Positions 12,510 to 24,819 of a stretch of 64,000 bases of DNA are shown here, piece after piece (position 1 is the first letter of the stretch; each line of letters opens with the position of its first letter). Location: the NCBI GenBank assembly GCA_026545225.1, contig CM048847.1, positions 6,690,501-6,754,500 on the forward strand, read 5' to 3'. Position numbers and translations under genes: made by a program. The notes under the pieces were generated by a model. It searched no databases. It was not told the origin of the DNA and worked only from the letters and a program-made list of their open reading frames with translations. The DNA is from Cornus controversa. Lineage: Eukaryota; Streptophyta; Magnoliopsida; Cornales; Cornaceae.

Positions 12510-14145
12510 CAAACGCTACATATGATTAAATTAAAAGCATATGCAAATTAATCAATATAATTAAAGTATATACGTAGGAGATAGAGGCAAGAATCAACTT
12601 GCCTTAAGTCCCGCTCTCCAATGAATCTGCATCTGCAAGGCGGTCCATACCAAGCCCGGTCCAATCTTGTGTCCAAGTCACATTTGAACCCACTTCTTTC
12701 CCTTTTAAATTTTCGGTCCAATAAACTAGCCCAGACCATGGATCCATTAACGCACCATAGCTGAACCAAGCTGCCCGCCACCATGCCCAAAATCGTGAGC
12801 CACCATCACCATACATAATCGAGCCTCACCCCGAGACTCAACTGAGAACTACAACTATGGAAGCCCAACCAAACCGTGATCAAAGGTGAACCCAAAAACA
12901 TGAATCACTAATTTCTGCCACCATGTCCAGCCAAGAAGATTCAACCCCAACCAAAAGCCAAGACTCAACTTCAACCACAACCACCACAACATAGTTGCCC
13001 ATCTACTGCCAAGCAAATTCAAACCAGCAGCCAACACCACCCTGTTCAGCTATCAACCACCCAAACAAATCGGAAGCAACACCCAAACCAGCCAAGAATA
13101 CCCACCATGAACAACTGCTAGCCGAGCCAACCGAAACCCACAAACACGGTCCCCTGTCCAAGAAAACCCATGAGAACCACCGTCGAACACCAACTGTCAA
13201 CACCAAAAATTAAGCCCACCATGAAAGGTTGAAGCTACACCCAACCCTCAACCTCAAGCAACAACCGAGCACCACCAGCCTCAGCTAGTCCACCACCTGC
13301 AGAGGCCGCAAGTCATAGACAAAGCAATGCAAAAACAACCACAAACAGCCGAGACCAAGGAGACCCACCCGGATCCCCATCGACCACCAACCCCATTCCT
13401 CACGGCTTCTTCAAATTTCACCAGTCGAAGACCCATCAAGACCCGCAATTAAACCACCCAAGATCGCCGACCACCACAGCTGCTGCTAAACAGACCCACA
13501 ACTATGACCGCTACAGCCGAACCCAACCCAAAACCCAGCTGAGTCCCCACAGCTGGACACCACCACCATTCGGTCCACCACCACAAACCCATCCGAGCTC
13601 GACCCAAAATTGAACCAAACACAGTCGTGAGACACCCAAAACTCAACTGTGAGAACCCATTTGGAGGTCATGCACGACCGACCAGTGAGAACCCAGCCGA
13701 ACAGCGTCTCGCCAGCCACCACGCAGCCACCATCGGCACCATCACGGCCAGCCACTACCGCCGTGAACAGGCCCAGCAAGGACCGCCCGAACAGCCGGTA
13801 GCCATAGCCACCGTCGACGCTGGAGTCGACTCCTCCTCTCTCCCAATTTCTCTCTTTTCCCCCTTTCTTTTCTTTTTTCCTTTTCTTTCTCTTCTTTTCT
13901 TTTTCTTTTCTTTCTTTTTCTCTCCACTCAACCGACCACTCACTTGGTCCTCTTTGAATCTTCTCCTACACACTACACACCCACAACAAACCTCAGCCAC
14001 AAGAGGTTATATATTATATATATGAATAAATTTCACCCACATATGTATATAAGTAAGTAAATATACACATATAATACCATATACCCCCTCATATGTTTAT
14101 AATAAACTTGTACCACCATATATTTATAATTAAATATAAATATAT

Positions 14146-14181
<36 letters not shown>

Positions 14182-14299
14182 CACCTTCCACTTATATGGA
14201 AACATAAATATCCACACCCTTTGAAATTTAATTAATCCAAAAAAAATTTAATCCGGTCAAAAACCACTCGGAACTGGTCAAAATTATTCTGGTCCTTAC
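10663..14299 (-). mobile_element. long LTR, Tekay-type, minus orientation
   Basis: Starts inside the LTR (homologous to 3,989 onward) and ends with GGTCCTTACA, the complement of the TGTAAGGACC LTR start. With 3,420-3,988 it would account for one roughly 4.2-kb LTR, so the intervening 3,989-10,662 may be a later insertion or rearrangement. A (CA)n/(TA)n microsatellite lies at about 12,459-12,508, and a pyrimidine-rich tract at 13,835-13,925. It is joined directly to chromovirus gag sequence at 14,300. Confidence 0.65.
11090..11525 (-). repeat. second copy of the ACTCCGA hairpin array
   Basis: Same order of inverted repeats and loops as 4,390-4,845, with scattered one-sided substitutions in several stems (for example one arm of the GTATGGC/GCCATAC hairpin has changed). 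That pattern fits decay after insertion. Confidence 0.8.
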
Positions 14300-16886
14300 A
14301 AGGTATCCGAGGGAGACAACGTTTAGTGCAACCGAAAGAGAGTGAAAGTGAAAGGAGATTCAAATTCATCACTCACTTTAAGAAATTGATGCCTCTAAGC
14401 TTTAAGGGTAGTTTGGATCCATTAATAGTGGAAAATTTGTTAGAGCAAGTGGAGAAGCACTTGAAAATGATGTCCACATCCGATGATGGCATGAAAGTAA
14501 TTCTTGCTACCTATTTATTTTTGGGTGGAGCTAAACTTTGGTAAAGTTGGTGAACGATCGACACGATGATGAGACGATGCCATGGGAAGAGTTCAAGGCT
14601 CTATTCCTTGAGCATTATTTTCCTAGGCCAAAGAGGAGGGTGTTAAGGAAAGAATTTGAAGAACTTGTTCATGATGGCATGACCATAACAGAGTATGAAA
14701 ACAAGTTTATTTCTCTTTCACACTTCACACCCGAAATAGTGAGAGATGAAGAAGAGAAGACATGGAGGTTCGTTAACGGCCTTCATCATTCGGTTAGGCC
14801 ATATATGTCCATTTTGGGTTTGAAAGTATATGTTAAGGTAGTAGAGAAAGCCTTGATAGCTAAAGTGAAAGATAGGCAAAAGAAGAGAGAGGCATTGAGG
14901 CAAAGCAAGGCTTTAACAGTAGCTTTGAAGGGGCATGTAAGGAAGAAATTCAAGGGTGGTTCTTCTCATATGGTGGGTTCAGTGGGACAGCTAATGGCAC
15001 ATTCTACACCTACTATGTCTTTGGGATCTGTCAAGGAAGAGGTGGTGTGTTTCAGATACAAGCAACTGGGGCACTATAAATCTGATTGTCCTTCGATAGC
15101 ACCTATGAGAGCACCCCAGAGTCAACCTATAGGGCAGCCTAGCCCAACAGCTTGCTTTGGTTATGGGTAGCAGGGACACAAAGTGAGTCATTGTCCACAG
15201 TAGGGTAGAAATGCTCAGGGTGGACAAAGTGCTCAGCAGAGGCCAACTCAGACAGTGACTACACAGTCGAGCTATAGAGTGATGCTTCCATCATAGCCAG
15301 CTATGTCTATAGAAAGTACAAGACCAATGAGGGGATCTACCCCTAGTGCATCCACACAGCAATCAGGTTTTTGGGCTAATGGAGCAAAGGATCAGAGAGG
15401 GTAGGGTATATGCAGTGACACCGGCAAACACCTCTGCAGGACTTTCAATGGTTAGAAGTATATTTTTGATATATAGTTCTTGGACAAGTGTGTCAATTGA
15501 TTCTGGTGCATCTTATTCATTTATTGTTACATCATTTGAATGGGCATTGGGACTAGAGGTTACTCCATTGGGTAGAGCAGTTTGTGTTAATACGCCAGTG
15601 GGCGGTACAGTGATTCTTGACAGAGTGTGCCGGGGATATGCTATTGAGATAGTTGGGAGGACACTTAAGTTTAATTTTATTCTACTAGACATGAGTAGGT
15701 TTGATATCATACTTGGGATGGATTTTTTATCAGAGTTCTATGTTATAATAAGCTATTTTAGAGGGAGAGCAATGATTTGTACCCCCGAGGGCGATTGCTT
15801 TTGTTTTGTAAGAGATCGGAGTGACTCCTATACTTCTCCATGTTATGGCATTAGTAGTCGGGAATTACACAGTTTTATCTTGGCTTATCTTTTAGCCGAG
15901 GGAGAGGAGATCCCAAGGGAAATATATTTGACAGTAGTATGTGAGTTCTTGGATGTTTTCTCAGAGGATTTGAAAGATTTTCTTCCCAAGAGAGATGTAG
16001 AGTTTGGGATTGATCTTATACCCAGTACAGTGCCTATCTCTATGGCACCATATCAGATGGCACTGGTGGAGTTGGTGGAATTAAAGTGTTAATTGGATTA
16101 TTTAAAAGCTAAGGGCTTTATTAGACTGAGTGCATCACCATGGGGAGCACCAGTGTTATTTACTAAAAAGAAGGATGGCTCTTTGAGATTGTGCATTGAT
16201 TTTTGAAAGTTGAATCATATGACAATCAAGGACAAGTATCCGTTGTCGAGGATAGATGACTTATTTAATCAATTAAAAGGAGTTCACTACTTCTTAAAAA
16301 TTGATTTGAGTTTGGGTTATTATCAATTAAGGGTGAAAGATGAGGATATCCATAAAACGACCTTCCATACGTAGTATGGACACTATGAATTCCTTATAAT
16401 GCCATTCTGTTTGACTAATGCACTAGACGCATTTATAGATTTGATGAACCATGCATTTCATGAGTACCTTGACACTTTTGTGATAGTGTTTGTGGATGAT
16501 ATACTTGTGTACTCATCTTCGGAGTACGAGCATGAGTTACATTTGAGGACAGTTTTACAAATCCTTAGAGAGCACTGATTGTATGCTAAGTATGAGAAGT
16601 GTGAGTTTTGGCTCCAAGAGGTGAAATTCCTTGGACATGTTGTTCTAGAGGTAAAGTATTAGTTGATCAATCTAAGATTGAGGTCATGATAAGTTGAAAG
16701 AGTCTGAAAAGTGTTTTTGAAATTCAAAGTTTTCTTAGGTTGGCGGGCTACTATAGAAGATTTGTGAAAGACTTCTCTAGTATTGCAGCTCCTATGACAT
16801 GACTTACTCGTAAAGGTGTAAAGTTTGTGTGGAATGAAGCATGTGAGTTAACCTTTTGTGAATTAAAGAAGTGGTTGGTTACAACT
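14300..16886 (+). mobile_element. Tekay/Del-type chromovirus fossil, part 1: gag, protease, reverse transcriptase
   Basis: Recognisable parts in order: gag with a CX2CX4HX4C-type knuckle (about 14,330-15,190), aspartic protease with a DSGA active-site word (about 15,450-15,720), and reverse transcriptase with the FVDDIL catalytic motif (about 15,930-16,660). The element has well over ten breaks across its parts and is not functional. It is interrupted at 16,886 by a solo LTR and continues after it. The 5' LTR is missing: gag directly abuts an unrelated-orientation LTR at 14,299. Confidence 0.9.
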
Positions 16887-17010
16887 TGTAAGGACCGGAA
16901 TAATTTTGACCAGTTCCGAGCGATTTTGGACCGGATTAAAATTTTTTTTTTTTTTTTTGAATTAATTAAATTCCAGAAAGGGTGTGGATATATTTCCATA
17001 TATTTGGAAG

Positions 17011-17054
<44 letters not shown>

Positions 17055-18884
17055 GGTGCATATATTTATATTTAATTATAAATATATGGTGGGCCTATAT
17101 GTGATTTTGGATAAATTGAGAGGGGCCCTTGTATTTATATAGGTGAGTGTGGGGAAATACATGTGAATACATGTATTGTGTGATGTTATGTATATGTATA
17201 AATAATATATATATATATAACTTGTGGAGGAGAATTATATATGAATAATATGTGGACCAAAAAGAAAGAAAAGGAGATAAGGAGTGGGTAGTCGGCTGAC
17301 CAAGAAGAAAAGAAGAAAGAAAAAGAAAAGAAAGAGAAGAAGAAAAGGAAAAAGAAAGAAAAATAAAAGAAAAGAAAAGAAGAGAAAAAGAGAATCGGGG
17401 AGAGAGAAGAGAGGGAGAACCCGAGAGAGAATCGGGAGAAAGAGAGAGAAGCCGAAGGCGAGATCGGCTGGTTCGCGGGTTCGCTGGCGGTGGGCCGGTG
17501 ACGGCGGCTCGCGGTGGTTGCCGGTGACGCGGGTGGCTCAGTTCGGCTGAGTGTTGTTCGCGGCTGGGGTTTGTTTGGCCGGGGTTTCTGGGCCGTGTTG
17601 GTTTTGGCTGATTACGGCCGTTGAGGTGGCGCTCCGGCGACGGCAGAGGCTTCGGATGGGGCTGGGTTTGGTCCGATCTGGGGGTTGAGCTCGGCTGGAT
17701 CGCTGGGTTCCGAGGTAGTGAGGTCGAATCTATTTTGACGGGCCGAGTATGGCCGCTAGCGACTGGCCGAGTCTCCTCTTTGGGTTTGTGGAGCGATTGG
17801 GGTTGTTTGGCTCACCGTTAATCACGGTTTGGTCGAGCGTGGTGGCAGTCGCAGTTGTGGGTTCAGTTATTGGTTCAAAACGACAATGAGGGTGCGGCTG
17901 GGCTGGTTTCATGGTAGCTCACGTTTGAGCTTGGGTGGGTTTATGATGAGCTTTGATTGATCCTCCATGAACGAGGGTGTAGCCGGTGTACTCATGGAAT
18001 TTGGAGGGTTGTTCGTCGAGGAAGGTGGAGGTTCGATTGGGGCTGATCAATGGTGTTTGTTTTCTGTTGTTTGAGGCTAAGGAGGAGGCTGTGGTGGTGA
18101 CAGAATGTGTGGGCTGTTGGAGGTGCTGGATTGGGCCCTTCCATGTGGGTTCGGTGGAGACTGCTTTTGCTTCAAAGGGGTGGCCTCGTGGTTGTAGCTT
18201 GCGGATTTGGGTTCGACTGTGGGTCTTCACCGAAGTGGTGATGACGGTGGCTGCCATAGTTTGTAAAGTTGAAAGGTGACAGCTTGGTATTGGAAACTGA
18301 ATTGGTTTGGGTATTGGTTGTAGCTGGGTTTTGGTTGGGCTTCGCATGGTTGATGCATGGTGGTCCAAGGTGGTGGCAATGGATGGCCGATTATGGGTCT
18401 ACATTGTATATTGGGCTTAAAAGAAATGGGTTGCGATTTGGACCCTCATTAATAGCGGGCTTGGACCTTGGAGTTGGGTTGGAATTAAATTTGGGTTGGT
18501 TTCCAATTGATTTCATATTGGAATTGGTTTAAGCTTGGAATGGACTTGATGAAGATTGGGCCACAACATGAATTGGGCCAAGCGCAGGAATTAGCAAGGA
18601 GGAAATGAACTGGTCCAGTGGATTTGTACGTGTGGGCTTCGACACGGGACTGGACCGGGACTTGGAGACGGACCGCTTTGTAGACGCAGGCTTAGTAAAA
18701 GCGGGACCTAAGGCAAGTTGATTCTTACCTCTATCTCTATGTATATTTTAAATATGCTGATTAATTTTACATATGTTCTTAATTTAGTCATATGTGGCAT
18801 TTGCATACATGTATGTGCATATATATATATAAAGGTGTTTATATATATATATATACGTGGGATGTGAGGATACATATATATGTG

Positions 18885-18924
<40 letters not shown>

Positions 18925-19689
18925 GGCTTGGAGGGTTAGAGCATTGTTAAATTCAAACGCTGATTCGCATTGTTATATGCATGTTTAGAGATTGAGACAT
19001 GTAAAGTACGCTAAATTATATATATATATATATATATTTAGTTAGATGTTGCCTTACATGCATATATAATTCTTTTACATGAGTTGAATATATGTAAGTA
19101 TATATGTGATTATATCTGGTGTAGTATTAGAAATGCATGCTAAATTGAATATAGTATAGAAGGGCATTAGAAAAGCATGAAGTATGTGAAGTGTCATGTA
19201 TGTTTTCACTACCTATATGGGTGACATGATATATATGTACATATATACTTGCGTGATTGCATATGGTTGTAAGAGTGCATGTGGGCTGCTCGTAGTAAAT
19301 GCATGATTGGAATGAAAGCATGATTATATTTATGCTAATATACGTATATATGTGATTATATGCAAGATGTGACATCTATATATATGTTGTGTATGTGCAA
19401 ATGTGATTATGAATAATTTCTGTGAAAAGTGTGTTCATTGGTGAAAAACATGAAAATGTGACGTTTATAGATTTATGCATGAAAGATATGACTTTCTTGA
19501 AAATGCATAAGCATGATGATTTCCATGATATGAGTGTGATGACATTGTGACAATCTTGAGGTGAAAGGAAAATGCATTGATTTGACGAAAATGCATTCAT
19601 GGTGTGGATAAGTGCATTAATGTGATTATGTGCACTATTTGAAAAGCGAGTTTTTGGGGCGTGACAACATTGAGAATTAAGATGAGGGA

Positions 19690-19800
19690 ATGGTCCCTAG
19701 GGTGAAAGACCCAAAACTTGGCCAAGAGGAGGTGCTCCCTTCGGGTTAGTAACCCGATAAAGCACAAGCAGAGTTTGGGTGCCGAAGAGACCCTTACTAT
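19690..19800 (+). repeat. conserved nested hairpin block of the LTR
   Basis: Same as 9,135-9,245: inner TTCGGGTTAGTAACCCGA hairpin, outer GTGCT/AGCAC stem, and flanking GGGT/ACCC and TTGGCCAA. Confidence 0.75.
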
Positions 19801-19894
19801 GGATGGTGTGATAAGCTTAGTCCCCATTGAATTGATTTCTGAAAATTTGTGGCGTGAGTTATGTATACGAGATGTGACTGTCAAGTTGATATAC

Positions 19895-19925
<31 letters not shown>

Positions 19926-20660
19926 TCTATGTATATGCATTGAGGTGGAAAGCATCACGCATGATTTGAAAAACGTGATTGTTTATGGGTAAAAAGCATG
20001 TATACATATCATGTAGACATGTAGCGATTTGATGTGCATTTATGCATGACTCTATGGATCTTGTTGAGTAGACGATGTGGTATTTGATTTACATTGTTCA
20101 TGTAAATGCTTCTGTTCATATATGTTTCTATACATATTGATGTTTGATGTGTTTTGCTTTTGAACATGTCGTAAATAATTTTCATAAGTCATGTATAGTT
20201 GATTTAAATGTGCATAAGTGTTAGAACTGCCATGTGCATTGTTGGTTCATGTATGCTAGGATGGGCATGACTTTAAATATTATGATATATTTAAGTGCAT
20301 GTATAGTTTTGAGAATATGTGAGGATCGACCTGCTGCTGCGATGATAGTATGGTTCTACTTACCTTGTTGGGCCTTTGAGCTCACCCCCTCCCAGGTTTT
20401 GCAGGTATAACCGATTAAGGAGTCAGTTGGGGAAACTGATAGCACCAGTTGCAGAGGTAGTAGTTAGAGTCCTTAGAATCTAATTTATGTTCAGGATGGT
20501 AGATGAATGTTGTACATTTGGATTAAATGTATGAAGTGGTTATGTTAAGTCAATTCCTTCAAATGTATTTCATTCATGTGATGTATGTATTTAATACGGA
20601 CATTCGAGGACTGAGGCATGTATTTTTGACTATATTATGCATGTTGTAGGAATGCTGGGG

Positions 20661-20734
20661 GGACACGTGCCCAGAAGTGTCCATTGTTATTGTCTAGATA
20701 TAAATGCTGGGGGGACACGTGCCCAGAAGTGTCC
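20661..20734 (+). repeat. duplicated G-box hairpin in LTR
   Basis: Hairpins at 20,661-20,682 and 20,713-20,734, each GGACAC...GTGTCC around CACGTG; period 52 bp. Confidence 0.88.
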
Positions 20735-20981
20735 ATATGAATTGTAAAGCAGGTGTAATGTGCCAGGAGCTGATTATTTAGAATGGGTCATGCCCGATTT
20801 TCGTAAAAATCATTTGCAAGGGCCATTGATGATCTAATGCCACTTGAAGGGTATGCATATAGAACGCTTCCGCAATAGAATAGATTAAAATGAGATTAAG
20901 GTGTGGGAACTTGAGGTGAAATTACGGATTCACCCCCATTTCCCCCGCTCCTAACCGGGTGTCAGAAACTGGGGCGTGACA

Positions 20982-22050
20982 CAACTCCTATTTTGGTGAT
21001 ACTTGAGTGTGGCTTGGGGTATGTGATTTATTGACGGAGTAGTTGCTTAGGGGTCTAGACAATTAAAGACTCACAAGCATAACTATCCTACATATGACCT
21101 AGAGCTAGCATCAGTGATCTTTGCTTTAAAAGGGTGGAGACATTACTTGTATGGTGATAGCTTCGAGATGTACTCAGATCAAAAAAGTCTCAAGTACCTT
21201 TTCTCTCAAAAGGACTTAAACCTGAAATAGAGGTGATGGGTTGAGTATATGAAATATTACAATTTTGATTTGTAATACCATCCGGGAAAAGCAAATGTAG
21301 TGGCAGATGCATTGAGCAGAAAGTCTCATGGGACTCCAACTAGCATAGCCATCTAGGAATGAAATATGATAGAAGATTTCTTGGAGTTAGGATTGTATTT
21401 CAGTGATGATAGTGAGCCAGCTAAGTTGTTTAGCTTGGTGAGCAAGGTGAATGAGGCACAAAAATGGAATAGTGAATTGGAGGCTATTCACTTACAGATT
21501 GCTAGTGGTATGACAGTAGAAGGTTGGACCTTGCATTTCGATAGGGGTCTATGATTCAGAAGATTAATGGTAGTTCCTTCTGATTGTCCTGATGATGTAT
21601 TAAAGAAATTTCATCATTTGCACTTTATAGTTCATCCTGATGGCACCAAAATATACCATAATTTGAGACGCCAATATTGGTAGCGAGGTATGAAGAATAA
21701 TGTAGTACAGTTTGTGGCGAGATGCCTTACTTGTCAACAAGTAAAGGCGGAACATCAAAAACCTATTGGGTTGTTGTAACCATTACCAGTGGCAAAGTGA
21801 AAATGGGAACATATTACTATGGATTTTATGAAGAGTCTTCTAAGATCAAATAAGGTCAATGATACAGTTTGGGTTGTTGTGGATAGATTGACCAAAACAA
21901 CACACTTCTTGCCTATGAGGTTAGCAGATATTGTGAGGAGGCTCAGTAAGCAATATGTGGAGCAAATTGTGAGATTACATGGGATTTCAATATCCATTGT
22001 TTCGGATAAGGATCCACGATTTACTTTGAGATTCTAATAGGGATTCCAAA
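20982..22050 (+). mobile_element. chromovirus fossil, part 2: RNase H and integrase N-terminal half
   Basis: Continues the pol region after the solo LTR: RNase H region (about 20,990-21,320), integrase zinc-binding region (about 21,600-21,780) and start of the integrase core (about 21,800-22,040). It is broken in several places and is itself cut at 22,050 by a second solo LTR. Confidence 0.88.
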
Positions 22051-22429
22051 TGTCACGCCCCAGTTTCCGACACCCGGTTAGGAGCGAAGGAAACGGGGGT
22101 GAATCCGTAATTTCACCTCAAGTTCCCACACCTTAATCTCATTATAATCATTTCTATTGTAGAAGCATTCTATATACACACCCTTCAAGTGGCATTAGAT
22201 CATCAAAGGCCCTTGCAAATGATTTTCACCTTTGGTTCCATACATATAAACCACCAAGTTCTGGACCTCAACTTTTTACACAGATGGAATTTGATTATGA
22301 AACCTACACCATTGGATAGAGCTTTCAAAAATACTCAATTTCAAAAAAAACCACGCTCAATTCCGATTTAAAACGAAGAAATTACATCGAAACGAAGTTT
22401 GGACAATTTTTGAACCTTGCTGTGAATAG

Positions 22430-22660
22430 TAATCTCGATCAATCGAGATTCATCTCGATTAATCGAGATTTTGACCCCTTTAATCGAAGAAAACAGCCTC
22501 TCGGTAACTTGGACCTGCAATATTTTGATCAATTGAGATTGGGACTTCGATTAATCGAAATTAAGCCTGAAAAATCATAAAATCTCGCAACCATTTCGAT
22601 CAATCGAGATGGGCATCTCGATTAATCGAAATGGGGCTTCGATTAATCGAAATGCACTGC
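22430..22660 (-). repeat. cluster of TCGATTAATCGA palindromic words
   Basis: Eight or so variants of one word in about 230 bp, including the perfect 18-base palindrome ATCTCGATTAATCGAGAT (22,452-22,469) and repeated TTCGATTAATCGAA. The cluster lies about 380-610 bp from the LTR 3' end. Confidence 0.85.
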
Positions 22661-23375
22661 CCAGAACATCTCAACACCTATACAAGATCATTTTGGACCC
22701 AAATCTCAACCAAACCACCTTAGATCATTCATATCTCATACAAATCATCTACCATTGATATAAAATCACACTCACACATCAACCTATACATTTGAATCTC
22801 AAATCTTGTATAATCATAGAAAATTTATCCAAAGTCCACCATGCCCATAAAATTCAAGTGAACCTAACATCCTCATTATTTTCAAAGGTGATCCTCATTA
22901 ATCCAACCATGCAATCTAACTTATACATTGAGACCCTACAACCATGATTCCAACATAAATCCACAACTCTAAACATTCATGTCCACGAAATTAAAATACA
23001 AGAGACAAAAGAATACATTCATCCATTTAATTTCCAAATCCATACGTAATCCATGGAACCATACATATAAGAATTCAAATGGCCCTTTTTTGCATACATT
23101 CCACAAGTCTCAATTAAAGGAAGCCATTATACATACATTTCTCAAAAATCATTTTCCTACAAGTGTGGCACTTACATTTGGATTTCACATACATAAGAAG
23201 GTACAAATGTAAAGGCAACACCACAACCATTGTCTACATGCCACAAGCCGGCATGGACGTTTATCTACACCTCAAAAGAGTAAAAGTTCAAAAATGAGCT
23301 CAACATATCCATAGAGCTAATCATACTCCGTCTTCCATTGGCGCCTTATCTGAAAAAGTTTATATAAATGGGGGG

Positions 23376-23394
23376 TGAGCAACACTGCGGCTCA
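23376..23394 (-). repeat. conserved TGAGC...GCTCA hairpin of LTR
   Basis: A 5-bp perfect stem with a 9-base loop. The same stem word is at 27,192-27,209 and 51,568-51,587 in two other LTRs. Confidence 0.6.
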
Positions 23395-23659
23395 GTAGGA
23401 ATGATCCACCCAGCCCCACTCTAACTCAGGCAGCCATGCATGGATGCATATGAAATCCCTACATGTCTACATGGCAAGTATGTATGCTTTTAACCCATAA
23501 ACAAACACGTTTTTCAAATCATGCGTGATGCTTCACATCTCAATGCATTTACATACATATATATATATATACATCCAATTTAGCAAACCACAATATATAC
23601 ATGTATAACTCACGCCACATAAATCCAGAAATCAATTCAACTGAGGACTTCGCTTATCA

Positions 23660-23770
23660 CAATTCATAGTAAGGGTCACGTTGGGACCACATACTCTGCT
23701 CACGCTTTTCGGGCTACTAACCCGACGGAAGCGACACCCGCTTGGCCAAGTTTTGGGTCTTGCACCCTAG
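23660..23770 (-). repeat. diverged nested hairpin block of the LTR
   Basis: Inner TCGGG/CCCGA stem inside outer CGCTT/AAGCG, the counterpart of 9,135-9,245. The outer pair differs from the other subfamily by a compensatory T-A to C-G change. Confidence 0.65.
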
Positions 23771-24819
23771 AGTTCAATACCCTTATTAATTCTCACACAT
23801 GCCCCAAAAACCTCACTTTTCACATAATGTACACATATCAAATAAAGGCACAAAATCCACACAATGCAATGCTTTTGTCAAAACAATGCACTTTTCTTTC
23901 TCATCTCAAGTTTGTCACAATGTCAACACACTCATACCATGAAAATCATCATGCTTATGCATTTCACAAGAAAAATCATATCTTTCATGCACAAGTCTAT
24001 AAAACTCACATTTTTCATTTTTTCACCAAATGATCACATTTTTCATCAAGAGCATTCATTGTCTCATTTGCACATACACAACACATATAAGTTCTAATCA
24101 ACATGCTAAACATTTATATATGCATAATCACATGGGTATACATATATACACATATACATAACCCTAAACTCAAGAAATCCCAATCTATCTTTCATGTCAC
24201 AAGTATGTGACCTATAGAATCAAGTAAAGATGAGTCTAGCACCCCTACCTCAAATTGGAAGAGCTCCCAATTGATTTCCCCCAATCTCTCAAAACCCAAC
24301 TTCCTCCGAAATGATTTTTGAACCGATCAATCTCGAGCCCTTGATGTGTAGATCGTTTCTTCCTTCTTCGGTGAAATCAAAATCCCACTCTAAGGCCCTC
24401 AAATCTAGTAAAGAAGGAGAAGAGATGAAGCTTGTATGTATATACGTATATATATCTCTCTCTCGGCTGCTGGGATGAAAAATGAGAGAAGAACTGATCT
24501 CTCTTAGTATTTATAGCTAAGTGACCTCCTCTTAATTACTAGTTTGCCATCACCTTTTTGCAAAACCTTCTCGGGCTCATTTTCGGAGTTTCGTAACTCA
24601 GATTGACACGAAATCAACTCCGTTGCGCGTCAAATATTTTATTTAAGCTATCCTCAAATTTTGAAGTCATTCCGACACTTTTAAAATTTCTGGGCCTACA
24701 AGGCCCACTAAACATGTTCCCAGCATTCAAAACATATTAAACATCATTTAAAATGCATTTAAAGCAATAAATGACAAAATTTGAAAAAAAATTGACCAAA
24801 ATTGGGCACTGTCTCTACA

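Larger units (their letters stand above)
16887..20981 (+). mobile_element. solo LTR (4,095 bp), Tekay-type, inside chromovirus pol
   Basis: Bounded by TGTAAGGACC and GGGCGTGACA and flanked by a perfect 5-bp duplication CAACT (16,882-16,886 and 20,982-20,986). Sequence on the two sides is continuous chromovirus pol, so the boundaries are firm. Internal landmarks match 6,632-10,268: (TA)n tracts, purine tract at 17,265-17,450, GC-rich block, hairpin block at 19,690-19,800 and G-box hairpins at 20,661-20,734. A 4.1-kb LTR is very long for a plant element but known in the Tekay/Del group. Confidence 0.93.
22051..24819 (-). mobile_element. solo LTR (2,769 bp), shorter Tekay-type subfamily, inside integrase
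   Basis: Runs from TGTCACGCCCC to GTCTCTACA on the plus strand, so it is inverted. It is flanked by a perfect 5-bp duplication CCAAA (22,046-22,050 and 24,820-24,824), and integrase sequence resumes to its right. It shares only parts with the 4.1-kb subfamily. It contains a palindromic-word cluster (22,430-22,660), a TGAGC...GCTCA hairpin (23,376-23,394) and a nested hairpin block (23,660-23,770). Confidence 0.93.

Noticed and set aside
3420-14299. One giant solo LTR or one inverted-repeat element (TGTCACG...CTTACA)
   Set aside because: The flanks share no target duplication, a primer-binding site abuts only the left side, and the inside contains complete opposing LTRs.
22430-22660. CRISPR-like array
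   Set aside because: The words are variable palindromes without regular spacers, inside a plant LTR.
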